Part shown: positions 10,437 to 21,431 of the stretch, piece after piece
Layout: every line of letters starts with the position of its first letter
Position numbering within the stretch: the first letter of the stretch is position 1
From: Dillenia suffruticosa
Taxonomy: Eukaryota > Streptophyta > Magnoliopsida > Dilleniales > Dilleniaceae
Assembly (NCBI GenBank): GCA_033439265.1
Contig: JAVTVX010000031.1
Coordinates: forward strand, 14,979,001 to 15,043,000
Reading direction: 5' to 3'
Length of the DNA stretch: 64,000 nucleotides
Translations under genes and position numbers: made by a program
Notes under the pieces: model-generated
Databases searched by the model: none
Told to the model about the DNA's origin: nothing
What the model saw: the letters and a program-made list of their open reading frames with translations, nothing else

Positions 10437-13400
10437 CTATACAGAAAATAGATGGGAGTACTGTTTCCTCATGGCTTCCTCAGGCTCCCAGGTCTGTTCC
10501 TCGATCTGGTCGCTCCTCCACAAAACTCTAACAAGAGGAACCTCTTTGCTCTGTAGCTTTCTGACCTGTCGATCCAGAATAGTCACGGGCTGAACAGGTA
10601 AACTCAAGTCCTCTCGAAGCTCAACTGGCGGAGCTTCTAAAATGTGTGAGGGATCTGGCTGATATCTCCTAAGTACTGAGACATGAAATACATCGTGAAC
10701 ACGCGATAGGCCTGCTGGCAGCTCCAATTTATATGCTACACTTCCGACCCTCTCAAGGATACGGAAGGGCCCAATATACCTGGGGCTCAACTTCCCTCGC
10801 TGCCCAAATTGAATGACTCCCTTCAAGGGAGATATCTTTAAAAATACCATGTCTCCCACAGTAAACTCTAAGGTCGCCGCCTACGATCTACATAGGATTT
10901 CTGTCTATCTTGGGCGGCTTTCATCCGCGTATGGATAATCCTCACTTTCTCCTTCGTCTCCTCTACCAGCTCAACATTGGTAAGTCGTCGCTCACCGACC
11001 TCATCCCAGCACAACGGGGTACGACACTTCCTCCCATACAATGCCTCGTAAGGTGGCATGCCAATGCTCGCCTGATAGCTATTATTATAGGCGAACTCCA
11101 CTAACGGAAGATGCCTATCCCAACTCCCCCGGAAATCCATAACACATGCCCTAAGCATGTCCTCTAAAGTCTGAATAGTTCTCTCTGACTGACCATCTGT
11201 CTGGGGGTGATACGTTGTGCTGAAATTCAGTCTAGTACCCAAAACCTCCTGTAGACTGGGCCAAAAACGGGATGTAAATCTGGAGTCTCGATTTGATACT
11301 ATCGACACTGGAACCCCATGCAGTCTTACAATTATATCAATATAGAGGCGTGCCAACGCCTCAAGTGAGTAATCATTCCTAATCGGGATGAAGTGTGCGG
11401 ACTTAGTAAGTCGGTCAACTATCACCCAAATAGCATCATGTTGTGCCGAAGTCCGCGGTAATCCCACTACAAAATCCATCGTGATATGCTCCCACTTCCA
11501 CTCAGGAATGGGAAAGAGCTGCAATGTGCCAGCTGGACGCTGGTGCTCAGCCTTCACCTGCTGACATACAAGGTAACGAGCAATGAATTCTATAATTTCC
11601 CGTTTCATACCCGACCACCAATAACTGTCTCTGATGGTGCGGTACATTTTAGTATTACCAGGATGTAAAGCATAGGCAGATGAATGGGCCTCCTCGAGAA
11701 TAGTCCTGCGGAGATCACTATCTGCTGGTACACATACTCGATCTCGAAAAACCAATAGTCTATTCTTACGAACTCTAAAGTCGTCAACATTACCTTTGCT
11801 GGCTTTCTCATAAATACCTCGGAGCTCTTCGTCATTCTGCTGAAGCTCCCTGATACGATCGAGCAAACTCGGCCGAACCTCAAATCTGGCTCCCTGATCA
11901 TCACTAGACAACCTGACTCTCAAAGCTCGGAGTCCCAATAAACACGAGAGATAAGTACTCTCGGTAGTTTGAGAAGAGGAAGATGACTTCCGACTCAAGG
12001 TATCAGCCGCCACATTAGCCTTGCCCGGATGATAATCAATGATGAGGTCATAATCTTTTAGCAGCTCTAACCATCTCCGCTGTCTCAGGTTAAGTTCTCG
12101 CTGGGTGAATAAATACTTCAGACTTTTATGATCGGTATACACCCTGCATGTGACCCCATATAAATAGTGGCGCCATATCTTTAGTGCAAAGATGATGGCC
12201 GCCAATTCCAAATCGTGCGTAGGATAGTTCATCTCATACTTCTTTAGCTGTCGTGAAGCATAGGCGATAACTCTACCATCCTGCATCAATACACAGCCCA
12301 ATCCCTACCTGCTTGCGTCGCTGTATACCACATACTCTCGACTACTCGTGGGAAGGGCTAGAATCGGAGTAGACGTCAATCGCTGTTTGAGCTCTTGAAA
12401 ACTCACCTCACAACGATTATCCCATACAAACTTGACACCTTTTCGCGTCAATCTAGATAACGGAGCAACAATTCGAGAAAAGTCCTCTACAAATCTGCGG
12501 TAATACCCGGCTAGACCAAGAAAACTCCTGATCTCAGTCACTGTCTGCGGCTGCTCCCATCTCGTAATGGCATCGACTTTCTGCGGATCGACAAAAATAC
12601 CCTCCGCAGAAACTATGTGGCCAAGAAAACCAATCTACCGCAGCCAAAATTCACACTTGGTGAACTTGGCATAAAGTTGTCTCTCACGAAGAGTTTGCAG
12701 AATCACCCTAAGATCCTGAGCATGCTTATCATCACTCTGCGAGTAGACTAAGATATCATCAATAAAAACAATGACGAACCGATCCAAATAATCGTGAAAC
12801 ATTCGGTTCATTAGGTCCATAAATGCGGCAGGGGCATTAGTCAGCCCAAACGGCATGACCAAAAACTCATAATGTCCGTATCGGGTGCGGAAAGCCGTCT
12901 TAGGCACATCCTCGGCCCTAATCCGCAGTTGATGGTAACCCGACCGGTGATCTATCTTCGAGAATATTCTGGCATCCTATAACTGATCAAAGAGATTATC
13001 AATACGTGGTAGTGGGTATCGATTTTTAACGATAATTTTGTTCAGCTGTCTATAATCTACACATAGCCGAAATGTGCCGTCCTTCTTTTTCACAAACAAC
13101 ACCGGTGCATCCCACGGAGACGTGCTAAGACAGATAAACCCCTTATCCAGCAACTCTTGCAGCTGGACCTTGAGCTCTCTCAGCTCAGCCGGCGCCATCC
13201 TGTATGGCGGCATCGAGATAGGGGTAGTTCCCGGAGCTAAATCGATCTCAAAGTCAAACTCCCGAATAGGTGGTAGTCCGGGCAGCTCCTCCGGGAAAAC
13301 ATCAGGAAAGTCCTGTACCACTGGGACATCCTTCAGTCTCGGTCCCTGAGCAGTGGTGTCAATGATATGAGCCAGGTAAGTCGCACATCCGCGGCGAATC

Positions 13401-13816
13401 ATGCGTTTGGCCTCCAAAACTGAAATGACACAGCGGGGTAAAACCCGCCTCTCGCCCTTAAAAATCAACACTGGCCGATCGGGTATTCGAAATTCCACCT
13501 GTTTCTTAAAGCAGTCAACTGAAGCCCGATGAATATGTAACCAGTCCATCCCCAAGATGGCATCAAAATCAGTCATGGCGAGAGGGATTAGATCTGCCTT
13601 CAGCACTGTATCCCCAACTTTGATCTCACATTCTCTATACACTGTGCCGCGTACAATCTGCTCACCTAGAGGAGTGATGACCGATATTTCCTCATCCAAA
13701 GGTGAGAGCGGTCTGTCAGAGTATCTGGAGAATTTATCGCTCACATACGAATAATTAGACCCCGTATCAATAAGGATACGAGCATCTATTCCGAAAATGG
13801 GTACAGTACCTATCAT
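10437..13816 (-). pseudogene. gypsy pol: protease, RT, RNase H, integrase, chromodomain-like tail
   Basis: The domains are in order. Protease (near 13770) keeps an intact DTGS. Reverse transcriptase has [10 protein letters not shown] near 13060 and the catalytic FIDDILVYS near 12750. RNase H begins near 12320, and integrase is at about 11600-11000. The tail contains VLWRSDQIEEQTWEPEE, as in Tekay-type chromodomains. Three in-frame TAG stops (12974, 12632, 12302) and a frameshift near 10860 break it. In integrase the first Cys of the zinc-binding HHCC motif is Tyr (RYLVCQQ), and the second catalytic Asp position reads SNRD rather than SDRD. It cannot encode active enzymes as it stands. Confidence 0.92.
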
Positions 13817-14041
13817 TTGAACAAATGCACATAAACTTAGAATAATTTCAAACCTGATATGTATATATATATGTCAAAATAGTTGAGTCTCTAGGGCTTC
13901 TACAACCTCGGTGTACAAAGATGTCAGAAAGGTATCATGTCGACAAAAGAGAACACAACATAAAATACCTATACGACTGATACAATACTGATATCCTCAA
14001 AAGAAGTGAGAATACGAATAGAGATCCTATTCTACGGGATC
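13817..14041 (-). other. Intron-like spacer between gag and pol
   Basis: About 225 AT-rich bases without a conserved reading frame separate the gag tail from the protease. A similar spacer, with the shared core TCAAAATAGTT, separates the same parts of the element at 1-1740 (about 662-860). Possible splice-like ends were seen but do not join the frames cleanly, so an intron is only a suggestion. Confidence 0.4.
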
Positions 14042-15483
14042 AGAAGGAGTACCCATGATGATGTCGGGGTTCTCCTGGGCATCCTCCTGTGTCATGGCAT
14101 AAACCCGGGCCTGAGCCCTAGGCTGCTGTCGTGCCTGAGACTGCACTGTGTTACTCCCAGTGGTCACCCTGGGAGTAGAAGCTGCTGGCCGAGCAGGCTG
14201 TCCCTACTGTCCCATACGAAGAGTGCTAGTGCGGCTCAGTGAACTCTGTGCTCCGAATCCTAACTCAGGACAAGAACTCCTAATATGCCCCGGCTTCCCA
14301 CAGTGGAAGCAAGTGACCGTCACTGAACAAGCTCCGCTCGGATGGGACTGACTGCACCTGCGGCAATAAGGGTGCCGCTGAGTAGTAAACTGTGCAGGGT
14401 GAGTCGGTGTGGGCTGTCTAAACCCCTGGGAGTACTGTCCCGGTCCCAGCTCAGAAAATCCAGATCCAAATCCGTCTCTATGCGAACTGGATCCCCTGCC
14501 CCTCTTGGAATTCTCCGCAAAATGAGACTTCTCATTCTTTCTCTTCTGCTCTCTGCTCTCTTTCTGCCTAGTCTCAGCGCGGACCAAAGCCTCCGCGCGG
14601 TGAGCAGAGTCTATCACCTCAGCCAATGTAAACTGTGGAGTAACAGTCATATACCTCTTTATGCTGAGACTAAGACCGTCCTCAAATTTGAAGCGCAAAT
14701 ACTGAGGTGTGGCCAGATCTGGTACAAATGCGGCAAGTCTCCGCATTTCTACCTCATACTCCGAGACAGATCTGGACCCCTGTGAAAGCCGTCCCAACTC
14801 TGACCTCATCTGGTCCTGCTGGTAGAGTGGAAAAAATCTGCGGTCAAACTCCCGAAGGAAGTCGACCCACTGCAGTGACTCTATCGCCTCATCAGTAAGG
14901 GTCTCCCACCATGAGAGGGCCTCTCCCTCTAATAATCGCTCTGCCATTTTCAGGCAGAGCTCCTCTCCAATCCCCAGATCGGTCAGAATCCTGCGGGTGC
15001 GGTTGATCCAATGCTTGGCTGCCGCAGCATCACCAAGCCTGCAAAATCTGTGCACCCTAGCTGACGGGCCCCCTTAACCAACTTAGTCAGCTCATGTACC
15101 CGTCTAAGAATAGCCAATGTTGCCTCACTCGGCTCGGACAAAGTAGAAGGACCGGCCACCGGCGGTGGAACCGGTGCCGTAGGAACTGCCACTGCTGCAG
15201 GTGCAGGCGCCGCTGTAGGAGGTGGCGGGGGCGGAATCTGGACCCCATGCGAAACGTACCACTCGTACACCTGCCTAAAGGCGTCGAGTGTGGGTACGGG
15301 AGTCTTAGCCTGAGCAGCTGGCTGAGTAGGTGCCGGTGGCGGCACGCGAGTCGAGGTACGATCCTCTGGCTCGTCTAAGTCCTCTGGTACTCGTGGGGTC
15401 TCGGGTGCCCGAGGTGCATCTGGCACTAACAAACCCTCAAGCGATGCGAATCTAGCACCTTTCCTTCCACGTCTAGGTGGCAT
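14042..15483 (-). pseudogene. gypsy gag polyprotein
   Basis: The frame starts at ATG 15483 with a basic MPPRRGRKGARFAS and a Pro/Ala-rich region. It shifts near 15050 and then carries the retrotransposon gag core (WWETLTDEAI, WVDFLREFDRRFFP). A CCHC zinc knuckle (CFHCGKPGHIRSSC) is preceded by a second, imperfect Cys/His cluster. A TAG stop at 14204 interrupts the last about 55 residues, which remain readable in frame beyond it. Gag would form the virus-like particle and bind the RNA; here it is broken by one frameshift and one stop. Confidence 0.9.
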
Positions 15484-15794
15484 AATTCTGCAAGCGAAAT
15501 ATGCTTATTTAGTATCAGAAAAAGAATAAGCACGGTTCAAGAATTTTCTGGACTAATCATAGCATGGCTACCCTCACAAAAGAATGAAATTCTTAGTTCA
15601 ATAGGAGAAAAATATAACATGTTAGGTTAGATACAACCGTATCTAACCCCCTAAAATAGATGAACTCATATGCCTATGACCATGCACTGCGACTTCTTGA
15701 CTGTATGAAACTCTCATGCATTGAGGACTTTAAACACAACACACGTGGGAATGTTTTCAAAACTCTCTTCCTACATAGCTCTCAACCAAGTCTC

Positions 15795-15806
15795 TCTGAT
15801 ACCAAT
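15795..15806 (-). other. Primer-binding site (tRNA-iMet type)
   Basis: On the minus strand TGGTATCAGAGAG lies eight bases inside the LTR end at 15814. It is typical of plant gypsy elements primed by initiator tRNA-Met. Confidence 0.8.
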
Positions 15807-15813
15807 CTAACTG

Positions 15814-16478
15814 TCACGTCCCGAACCGGGAGCGTGAGCAGCCGCCCGTTACCCTGGATACCGGTTGTATTTTTACAGAAAATCGGACAGAACCTCCCCT
15901 TATATCGGAGGTCTCCCATATTAAAATAAACCCGTTATCTGTCCAAAAGGGGTCATCCCAGCCTCAAAATGCATAAATTATCCTCAACAACAAACCAAAT
16001 CATCCATACTGCACAATCCAGGGCAACGTAAGGCTAACAAACAATTCTCCACAATCCTAACCACAGACCTCTACTGCCATGCCCCCATCAAAGGCATGGA
16101 CAGCCGCCAGTCGCCCCTCCTGTGATTTAGAGGAGGCACCGAGCGATTCTAGAGAATACTTCTAAGACATTACACATTCCCAAATACAGACGCAACGAAA
16201 AAGAAATGTCTCAATGCAATGTCATGCAGTGACATGAGAGTTCCACAATTTAAATGTCCATACAGTTATCCCAAAATTATAAAAATGATCATCTATAGAC
16301 CTCAAAATACATATATATCATCAATACAAATTTGCAGCGGAAATACACAATGACTCCTCAAGTCCAGACCTGATCTCCCAAAGATACTAAGCGTCCTAAA
16401 AGCAACGCTCCTTGTCAAATACTATCTCTGAAACAAAAGGGAAATGATGGGTGAGTACTCGGGAAAGAATACTAAGTG
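15814..16478 (-). mobile_element. Truncated outer LTR
   Basis: It matches the first 665 bases of the LTR beginning at 7756, then stops abruptly. The next bases belong to block B1. About 2 kb of LTR is missing, so the element was cut after insertion. Confidence 0.85.
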
Positions 16479-17043
16479 TATTCTTAGAGAGAAATTAATA
16501 TATTTATTTTTAGAGAGAAATTAATTTGGTTTTTTTAGAGAGAGAGAAAAATTAAAATCAATGTATTTAACGAGAGCATATATATTATACTTAACGGACC
16601 AAATATATCTAGTTCTCCTAATTAAAATTATAACATTAAAATTATGAACCATTCTCTTAAATTATAATTGAAAATATATGATATACTTAACCCACGTAAA
16701 TTTTTAAGTTCCCTCACGATTTCCTCCATCAATTTGATATGAACTTCATGCAGGCATTATTTTCAAGTGGAGTATGATCATCTTTACACATGATTTAATC
16801 GAATCTACTGGACAACAATGGTAAAACATTCAGTGTACAAATATCAAGGAGATCAGAAAATATTTGGACCCTTTTACTTGAAGATACCAGAAATGGACAT
16901 AAATACTAATTTCATTCATATAACTTGAATCTCAAATTTAGATATAAGGAAACAAGAGCAGACCCTAACTTTTTCCCTTTGGAACATTGATCATCAGTGA
17001 TCACTTCCTATACGTAAAGCAAGAACTCTAAGTTTCGGTCTCA

Positions 17044-17496
17044 CTATTTTGTTGTACGCATAATTATCTCAACTCTAGGACTAATTTCGCTGTATTTATA
17101 TAGGAAAGATTTATGAAACATTTGTTCGTTTGAACCCTTGACAAAGAGACATATGCGGCGAGAGTCTGGCACTTGGAGGTATTGGCGGATGGTGTCCTTG
17201 ACAGCCTGCACTTTCACCCAGCTATTGAATCTCAATACAAATGGAGGAAAGTCCTTTTCCGGGATTATTACCAAATCTGTTTCTTGAGAGAGTAGAAGTT
17301 GGGTCCCTGGAGGTATGTGATAAGAACCCAAAGTACGATTAGAGTCATCTAATCTCTGGCGATCAAAGGTGAGCATTTGATAGTGCTCCTGGAGTCGGGT
17401 CCTTTCTCTTATTCGAGCTTTCAAGTCACCGACTGAGTCAGTGTGGCTCATCCTGAAACGATGTTCGACGTCACCATGGATCACGATGATATCCAT
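17044..17496 (-). CDS. Tandem ubiquitin-like domain protein (copy B1)
   Basis: It encodes 150 residues with two ubiquitin-like folds (about 1-71 and 73-147). Domain 1 has KARIRERTRLQ, then LTFDRQRLDDSNRTLGSYHI, closely following ubiquitin's layout. There is no Gly-Gly end. An in-frame ATG at 17688 would add 64 residues, but it overlaps the TATA box at 17688-17695. It should therefore lie upstream of the transcript start, and the ATG at 17496, matching the start of gene A1, is preferred. Within this frame it differs from B2 at one residue. It is a divergent paralogue of A1; function unknown. Confidence 0.75.
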   Translation of the reverse strand: MDIIVIHGDVEHRFRMSHTDSVGDLKARIRERTRLQEHYQMLTFDRQRLDDSNRTLGSYHIPPGTQLLLSQETDLVIIPEKDFPPFVLRFNSWVKVQAVKDTIRQYLQVPDSRRICLFVKGSNEQMFHKSFLYKYSEISPRVEIIMRTTK

Positions 17497-17687
17497 GACT
17501 TGTTCAAAAGCGCAATGGAAGCGAGGAAATGTTCTTCGGAAACAGTGGCCAACCGCAGTCGCAGTTGCCTTGCCTCGTAGGGTGTTGGGAAGTAGGTGTT
17601 TTGCTGAAGGTTTCTCCCCCTCTCGGATCAAAAGAGAGAGAGAGAACAAAGCAAGTGATGCGAAAAAAGGAGGTGGGGTGTTGCCCA

Positions 17688-17695
17688 TTTTTATA
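17688..17695 (-). promoter_or_regulatory. TATA box of UBL gene B1
   Basis: Minus strand CTATAAAAATGG, about 190 bases before the chosen start codon. The aligned site of gene A1 reads CATACAAATAGG, a weaker match. Confidence 0.6.
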
Positions 17696-17944
17696 GGTTT
17701 GAGACAAAGTAAATTTTTAGATGGAAAGTGAATGATTAATTAAAAAATGTGGGGGCGTTGCCTATTTCAGAACTTAGTTAATTGCTTGACATGCCATTAG
17801 TTAATTGGTTGACATGCCAAAACTTGCACCTGGTAATTCTTATTAGGATGGAAAGTGAATGATTAGTAACATACCATTTTTGAAGTAAAGATTGATGCCC
17901 CAGTTAAATTAATCTCCCAATCGTATGTCTGTGTGATTGATTAC

Positions 17945-18064
17945 AAGTCAAAAGAATCATCATGTTAATGAATTCAATCACTCGAACATAAGTTAAACAA
18001 ATTACCAAATTTAAAAGATTTGTGCTCAATCATATAGTTAATTAACCTTATGATTCTTTTGATT
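17945..18064. repeat. Upstream inverted repeat of gene B1
   Basis: Arms 17945-17960 and 18050-18064 (core AGTCAAAAGAATCAT) match at 14 of 15 positions. The loop is about 90 bases, longer than in block A. The position relative to the gene is similar to the A1 repeat. Confidence 0.8.
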
Positions 18065-18926
18065 CGCCCTCAGTTGTACTTGTGTGATTGAGTTAATTAT
18101 GCTGTCAATGATATTCAAAAATTTAATAAGCAATGCAAATAAAATAATTTCAAATGACAACCAAACAGTGGAAATTTACCATTTCTAATGCTTTCCCACT
18201 CTCGGTGGTTTTGATGGACTTGATCATGCATGTCTTAACATTAGTACTTCTAAGGGAAAGATCTTTTTTTTTTTTTGATTTCTAATTTATCAAAACTGTC
18301 TATTCTCTCTAGGGTGCGATCGGGTTTGGTGAAAGATACAAATGTTAACTATGCATTATTCTTGTTTGGATATATCTTGTATTAACTTATTAAATTTTGG
18401 GATTTTAAAAGGACAAATCTCTAACAACATGGCTGTATTGTACTAAACAAGATCGAAACAGCCAGTTCAACTTGAAAATGGGTGAACCAGCCCCTTCACA
18501 ATCTGAGATTATAAAGTAATGTTAATCTGTATGTTGTTAAATTGATTTTCTCTTAATTTTATCGTTGTAGTTCTATAATTAAATATAAAATAATTTATAT
18601 GGGCTTTCTACTACAATGAGCGAGTATTTCACTAGTTATATAATATAATACAAGTCAAGCATCTGAGGGTAGACATGTGATCTCCCTCGCTTAAGTTAAA
18701 ACAAAATCATACATAGAATCAATGCTATCAAAACCGAACTCGATACTAATGACTCACTAGTTCACCAATTTTATTGACAGTTCAATCCTGGCTCGAAAGA
18801 AATAGGACTTGCTGCAAGTTTCCTGCCTTTTAGTGATGAAAGATGTAATGCAGTGATGAATCCAAAAATCATAACGTTGGACTTCGTTAAGGTTGCTCTC
18901 CACAATGCATTCGTAGATGCCTCAAT

Positions 18927-20033
18927 CTGTTATATTAGGCATTCTATTGTCATATCTCAACAACACCAATATGAACATTACTTTTCCAGCACCTTGGCTT
19001 TATTTATCTCTCTCTCTCTCTCTCGCTCTATTTTCTTTAAGCACAATTATTGACATTGGAATAAGTCCAACGTCAAGTGTTTTTTTTTATTTTATTTTTG
19101 GAAAACATGATCAAACTTTGGTTTGAGCAAATAGGATTGAATGTTTTAAATTACTTAAAAGGATTAAAGTGCATGTTCTCAATTCTTCAAGTCTGACTTC
19201 TCAACACTTTTTCCGTGATTTTAACATTTCCAATTACTTAAAAGGACCAGAATATAAATTTTCAATTTATCATATATCTAAATTAATATTTTCATCGTTC
19301 TTTTTAAACTTATTTTGTATTAAATTGAGTATCGAAGTATTATGCAGCACCCAATCAAAGGAGGGATGAGTTGTTTAACCACATAAACTTTGCAAATGAT
19401 GCTTTTGGTTTTCATTTGTTTTCAGCCCCAATATAAAGCTTACAACGCACCTGTCTCACTTTTTTTTCCTCTCTAACCAATATCCGAGTTTTTCTAATTC
19501 GATCCGAACACTGTAAAACCTATTAAAGGGTTGTTTCTCTCAAATCTTATTTCTCTATTTCCATGACTCAAATCCGAAACCTATGACTAAGAGAATTTAA
19601 CTATCTATCACTACTCCCATGAGAGTTTGATATGCTCTTGTCTCAATTGATTGTAGTTGTCCTTCTCTTAATCAAAGTCTACCGATTTCTTTGTGAATAT
19701 TGACCAAAATTACAACTCAAAAGAATTTAATTTTTAGATTTGGATTTTTGTAGTTTGCTGGAGGACTTAATTAGAAATATAAAATTTATTCTATACAATA
19801 TGTTTGTGAATTGGGACATACTAATATTCCCCGAGTTCAAGGAAAATGTAAGAATATTCAGTCAAAAAAAAAATCCGAATACGCTAAATTTTTGAAAGGT
19901 CTTGAATATTTGACATTTTAGAAAAATAAATTTAATAAAAAATAATATTTTTGGTGGGAGAAAAATTAAAAGCAAAAGGAAAGTAGAAAAGCAGAAAGAA
20001 GAAACAAAACAAGAATTCGTTGAATTGAAGAAA
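18927..20033. other. Spacer between B1 and A2
   Basis: This is AT-rich sequence with a CT microsatellite near 19007-19025 and a SINE relic at 19475-19625. No coding region is supported; the open frames are short and low-complexity. Confidence 0.6.
19475..19625 (-). mobile_element. SINE relic
   Basis: The minus strand carries a B-box-like GGTTTCGGATTTGAG. It then has the AGAAACAACCCTTTAATAGG body shared with the A-block SINE and the SINE at 41674-41881, and a poly-A-like end. Target-site duplications were not resolved. Confidence 0.45.
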
Positions 20034-20556
20034 AAATAGAGAGAGAAAAACAAAAAGTAGAGAATAATAGAAAGCTCACACAGACCAAAATACATGGTTC
20101 GAAAAATATTACCAGAATGATGAGTAATTTAAATAGAATTCCATATGATGAATGGGAATCAAAGTTAACCTAAAAACAAAGTCTTCTCAAGAATTTTGAC
20201 ATGTCAACCTCCATGGATTTCTTTTAATAGGCCATGTAAACAAGAAGGTCTTGACAACTAAGCATGGTATGATATAAATATGCCATATAAGTAGAAACCT
20301 ATTGACAACTAAATTAATTTGTGAATAAGAAGCATAAAACCCAAATAAAATTCATTATCACAAGTATAAAATTATAAAAATAAATAATATCAAATATTTT
20401 AAAAATAAAATCAATTACTAGTTTATTCTGATAATAAATATTCTCTAATTAAAAAACACACCAATAACTATTGTATTCTAATAATTAATATCTTCTAATA
20501 AAGAAAACAAAGCATAGACCCATCTTTTTTCCCATGGAATATTAATCTTGGGTCTT

Positions 20557-21015
20557 TCACTTCTTTTCTGTATACATGTTTATCTCGTATCTTCGACCAA
20601 GTCCGAGGCTTCTATATAGATAAGACTTAGGATTCAGCGCTTCGTTCGAACCTTCAACACCAAGAATTATGCGGTGAGAGTCTGGCACGTTGAGCTTGTG
20701 GCGGATTGTCTTCCTTACATCCTCCACGACCGCCCTATGATCGAATGTCAGATCTATTGTGGGAAGGCCGTTGTTTATTGGGATTACTCTCAAATCCATG
20801 TCTTGAGAGAGTGTAAGTTTGGTTCGTGGAGATATATTATAAGAACCCAAAGTACGATAAGAATCATCCAATCTTTGGGCACCCGAGGAGAGTTTTTGAT
20901 GGTATTCCAGGACATTTGTGCTACCCCTTAGTCGAGCTTTCAAGTGACTGACCGGATCTGTGGGGTTCATCCTAAACCCATGCTTGTCATCACAGTAGAC
21001 GACGGTGATGTCCAT
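20557..21015 (-). CDS. Tandem ubiquitin-like domain protein (copy A2)
   Basis: It encodes 152 residues with the same two-UBL layout and the same start as copy A1. The only protein differences are KLNVPDS for MLNVPDS and LGVEGSN for LGVVGSN, both in domain 2. In both places the A2 residue is the polar one, which is more typical at the surface of a UBL fold. There is no Gly-Gly terminus and no intron. The frame upstream of the ATG is open but lacks a Met. Both copies appear intact and could be expressed; which is ancestral cannot be told from this window. Confidence 0.75.
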   Translation of the reverse strand: MDITVVYCDDKHGFRMNPTDPVSHLKARLRGSTNVLEYHQKLSSGAQRLDDSYRTLGSYNISPRTKLTLSQDMDLRVIPINNGLPTIDLTFDHRAVVEDVRKTIRHKLNVPDSHRIILGVEGSNEALNPKSYLYRSLGLGRRYEINMYTEKK

Positions 21016-21353
21016 GACTTTTTGTGGTGGGAAGTAGGTGTTTTGCTGGGGCTTTCTCCTCCTCAAGGAACAAAAGAGAGAGAACAAAGCAAGTGCGTAA
21101 GAAGAAAGGAGGGAGGAAGTTGCCTATTTGTATGGGGTTTGAGACAAATGGATGGAAAGTGAATAATATTATAATTCATTTATAAGTTTATTTTTATTAG
21201 ATTGGAAAGTCAATGATTAATAAGAAAAGGCAAACTACATAATTTTATTGATTATTGAAAAGCATGCTATACATTTATGACAAATTAAGAACTTACTTTT
21301 TTTAAAAATGATACTTGATGGTATAATTAACTTAATTAGATAGTTCTGTGATT

Positions 21354-21431
21354 GAATACAAGTTAAAGAAATCAAAGGAATCATCAAACTTTGATACTCA
21401 ATCAGATAGATGATTTCTTTAACTTATATTC
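21354..21431. repeat. Upstream inverted repeat of gene A2
   Basis: Same arms as the A1 repeat; preserved without change between the two copies. Confidence 0.8.

Larger units (their letters stand above)
7015..16478 (-). mobile_element. Truncated tandem Ty3/gypsy (Tekay-type) retrotransposon
   Basis: In element orientation (minus strand) the order is: truncated LTR, primer site, gag, pol, PPT, complete LTR, second primer site, truncated second gag. This is a chain of one internal region plus the start of another, sharing the central LTR. Both outer ends are cut: the gag stub ends at 7015 inside A1-derived sequence, and the outer LTR ends at 16478 against B1. Long LTRs and a degenerate C-terminal chromodomain-like region point to the Tekay/Del chromovirus clade. 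It replaces the whole A-B intergenic region seen in copy 2. Confidence 0.85.
16482..18926. repeat. Segmental duplication block B1
   Basis: This is almost identical to B2 (27688-30101). The left edge is created by the truncated LTR and the right edge lies near 18926. Parts of B (the UBL gene with its leader, and about 18230-18500) also align with A (about 5280-5560), so A and B are themselves old tandem duplicates. Confidence 0.9.
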
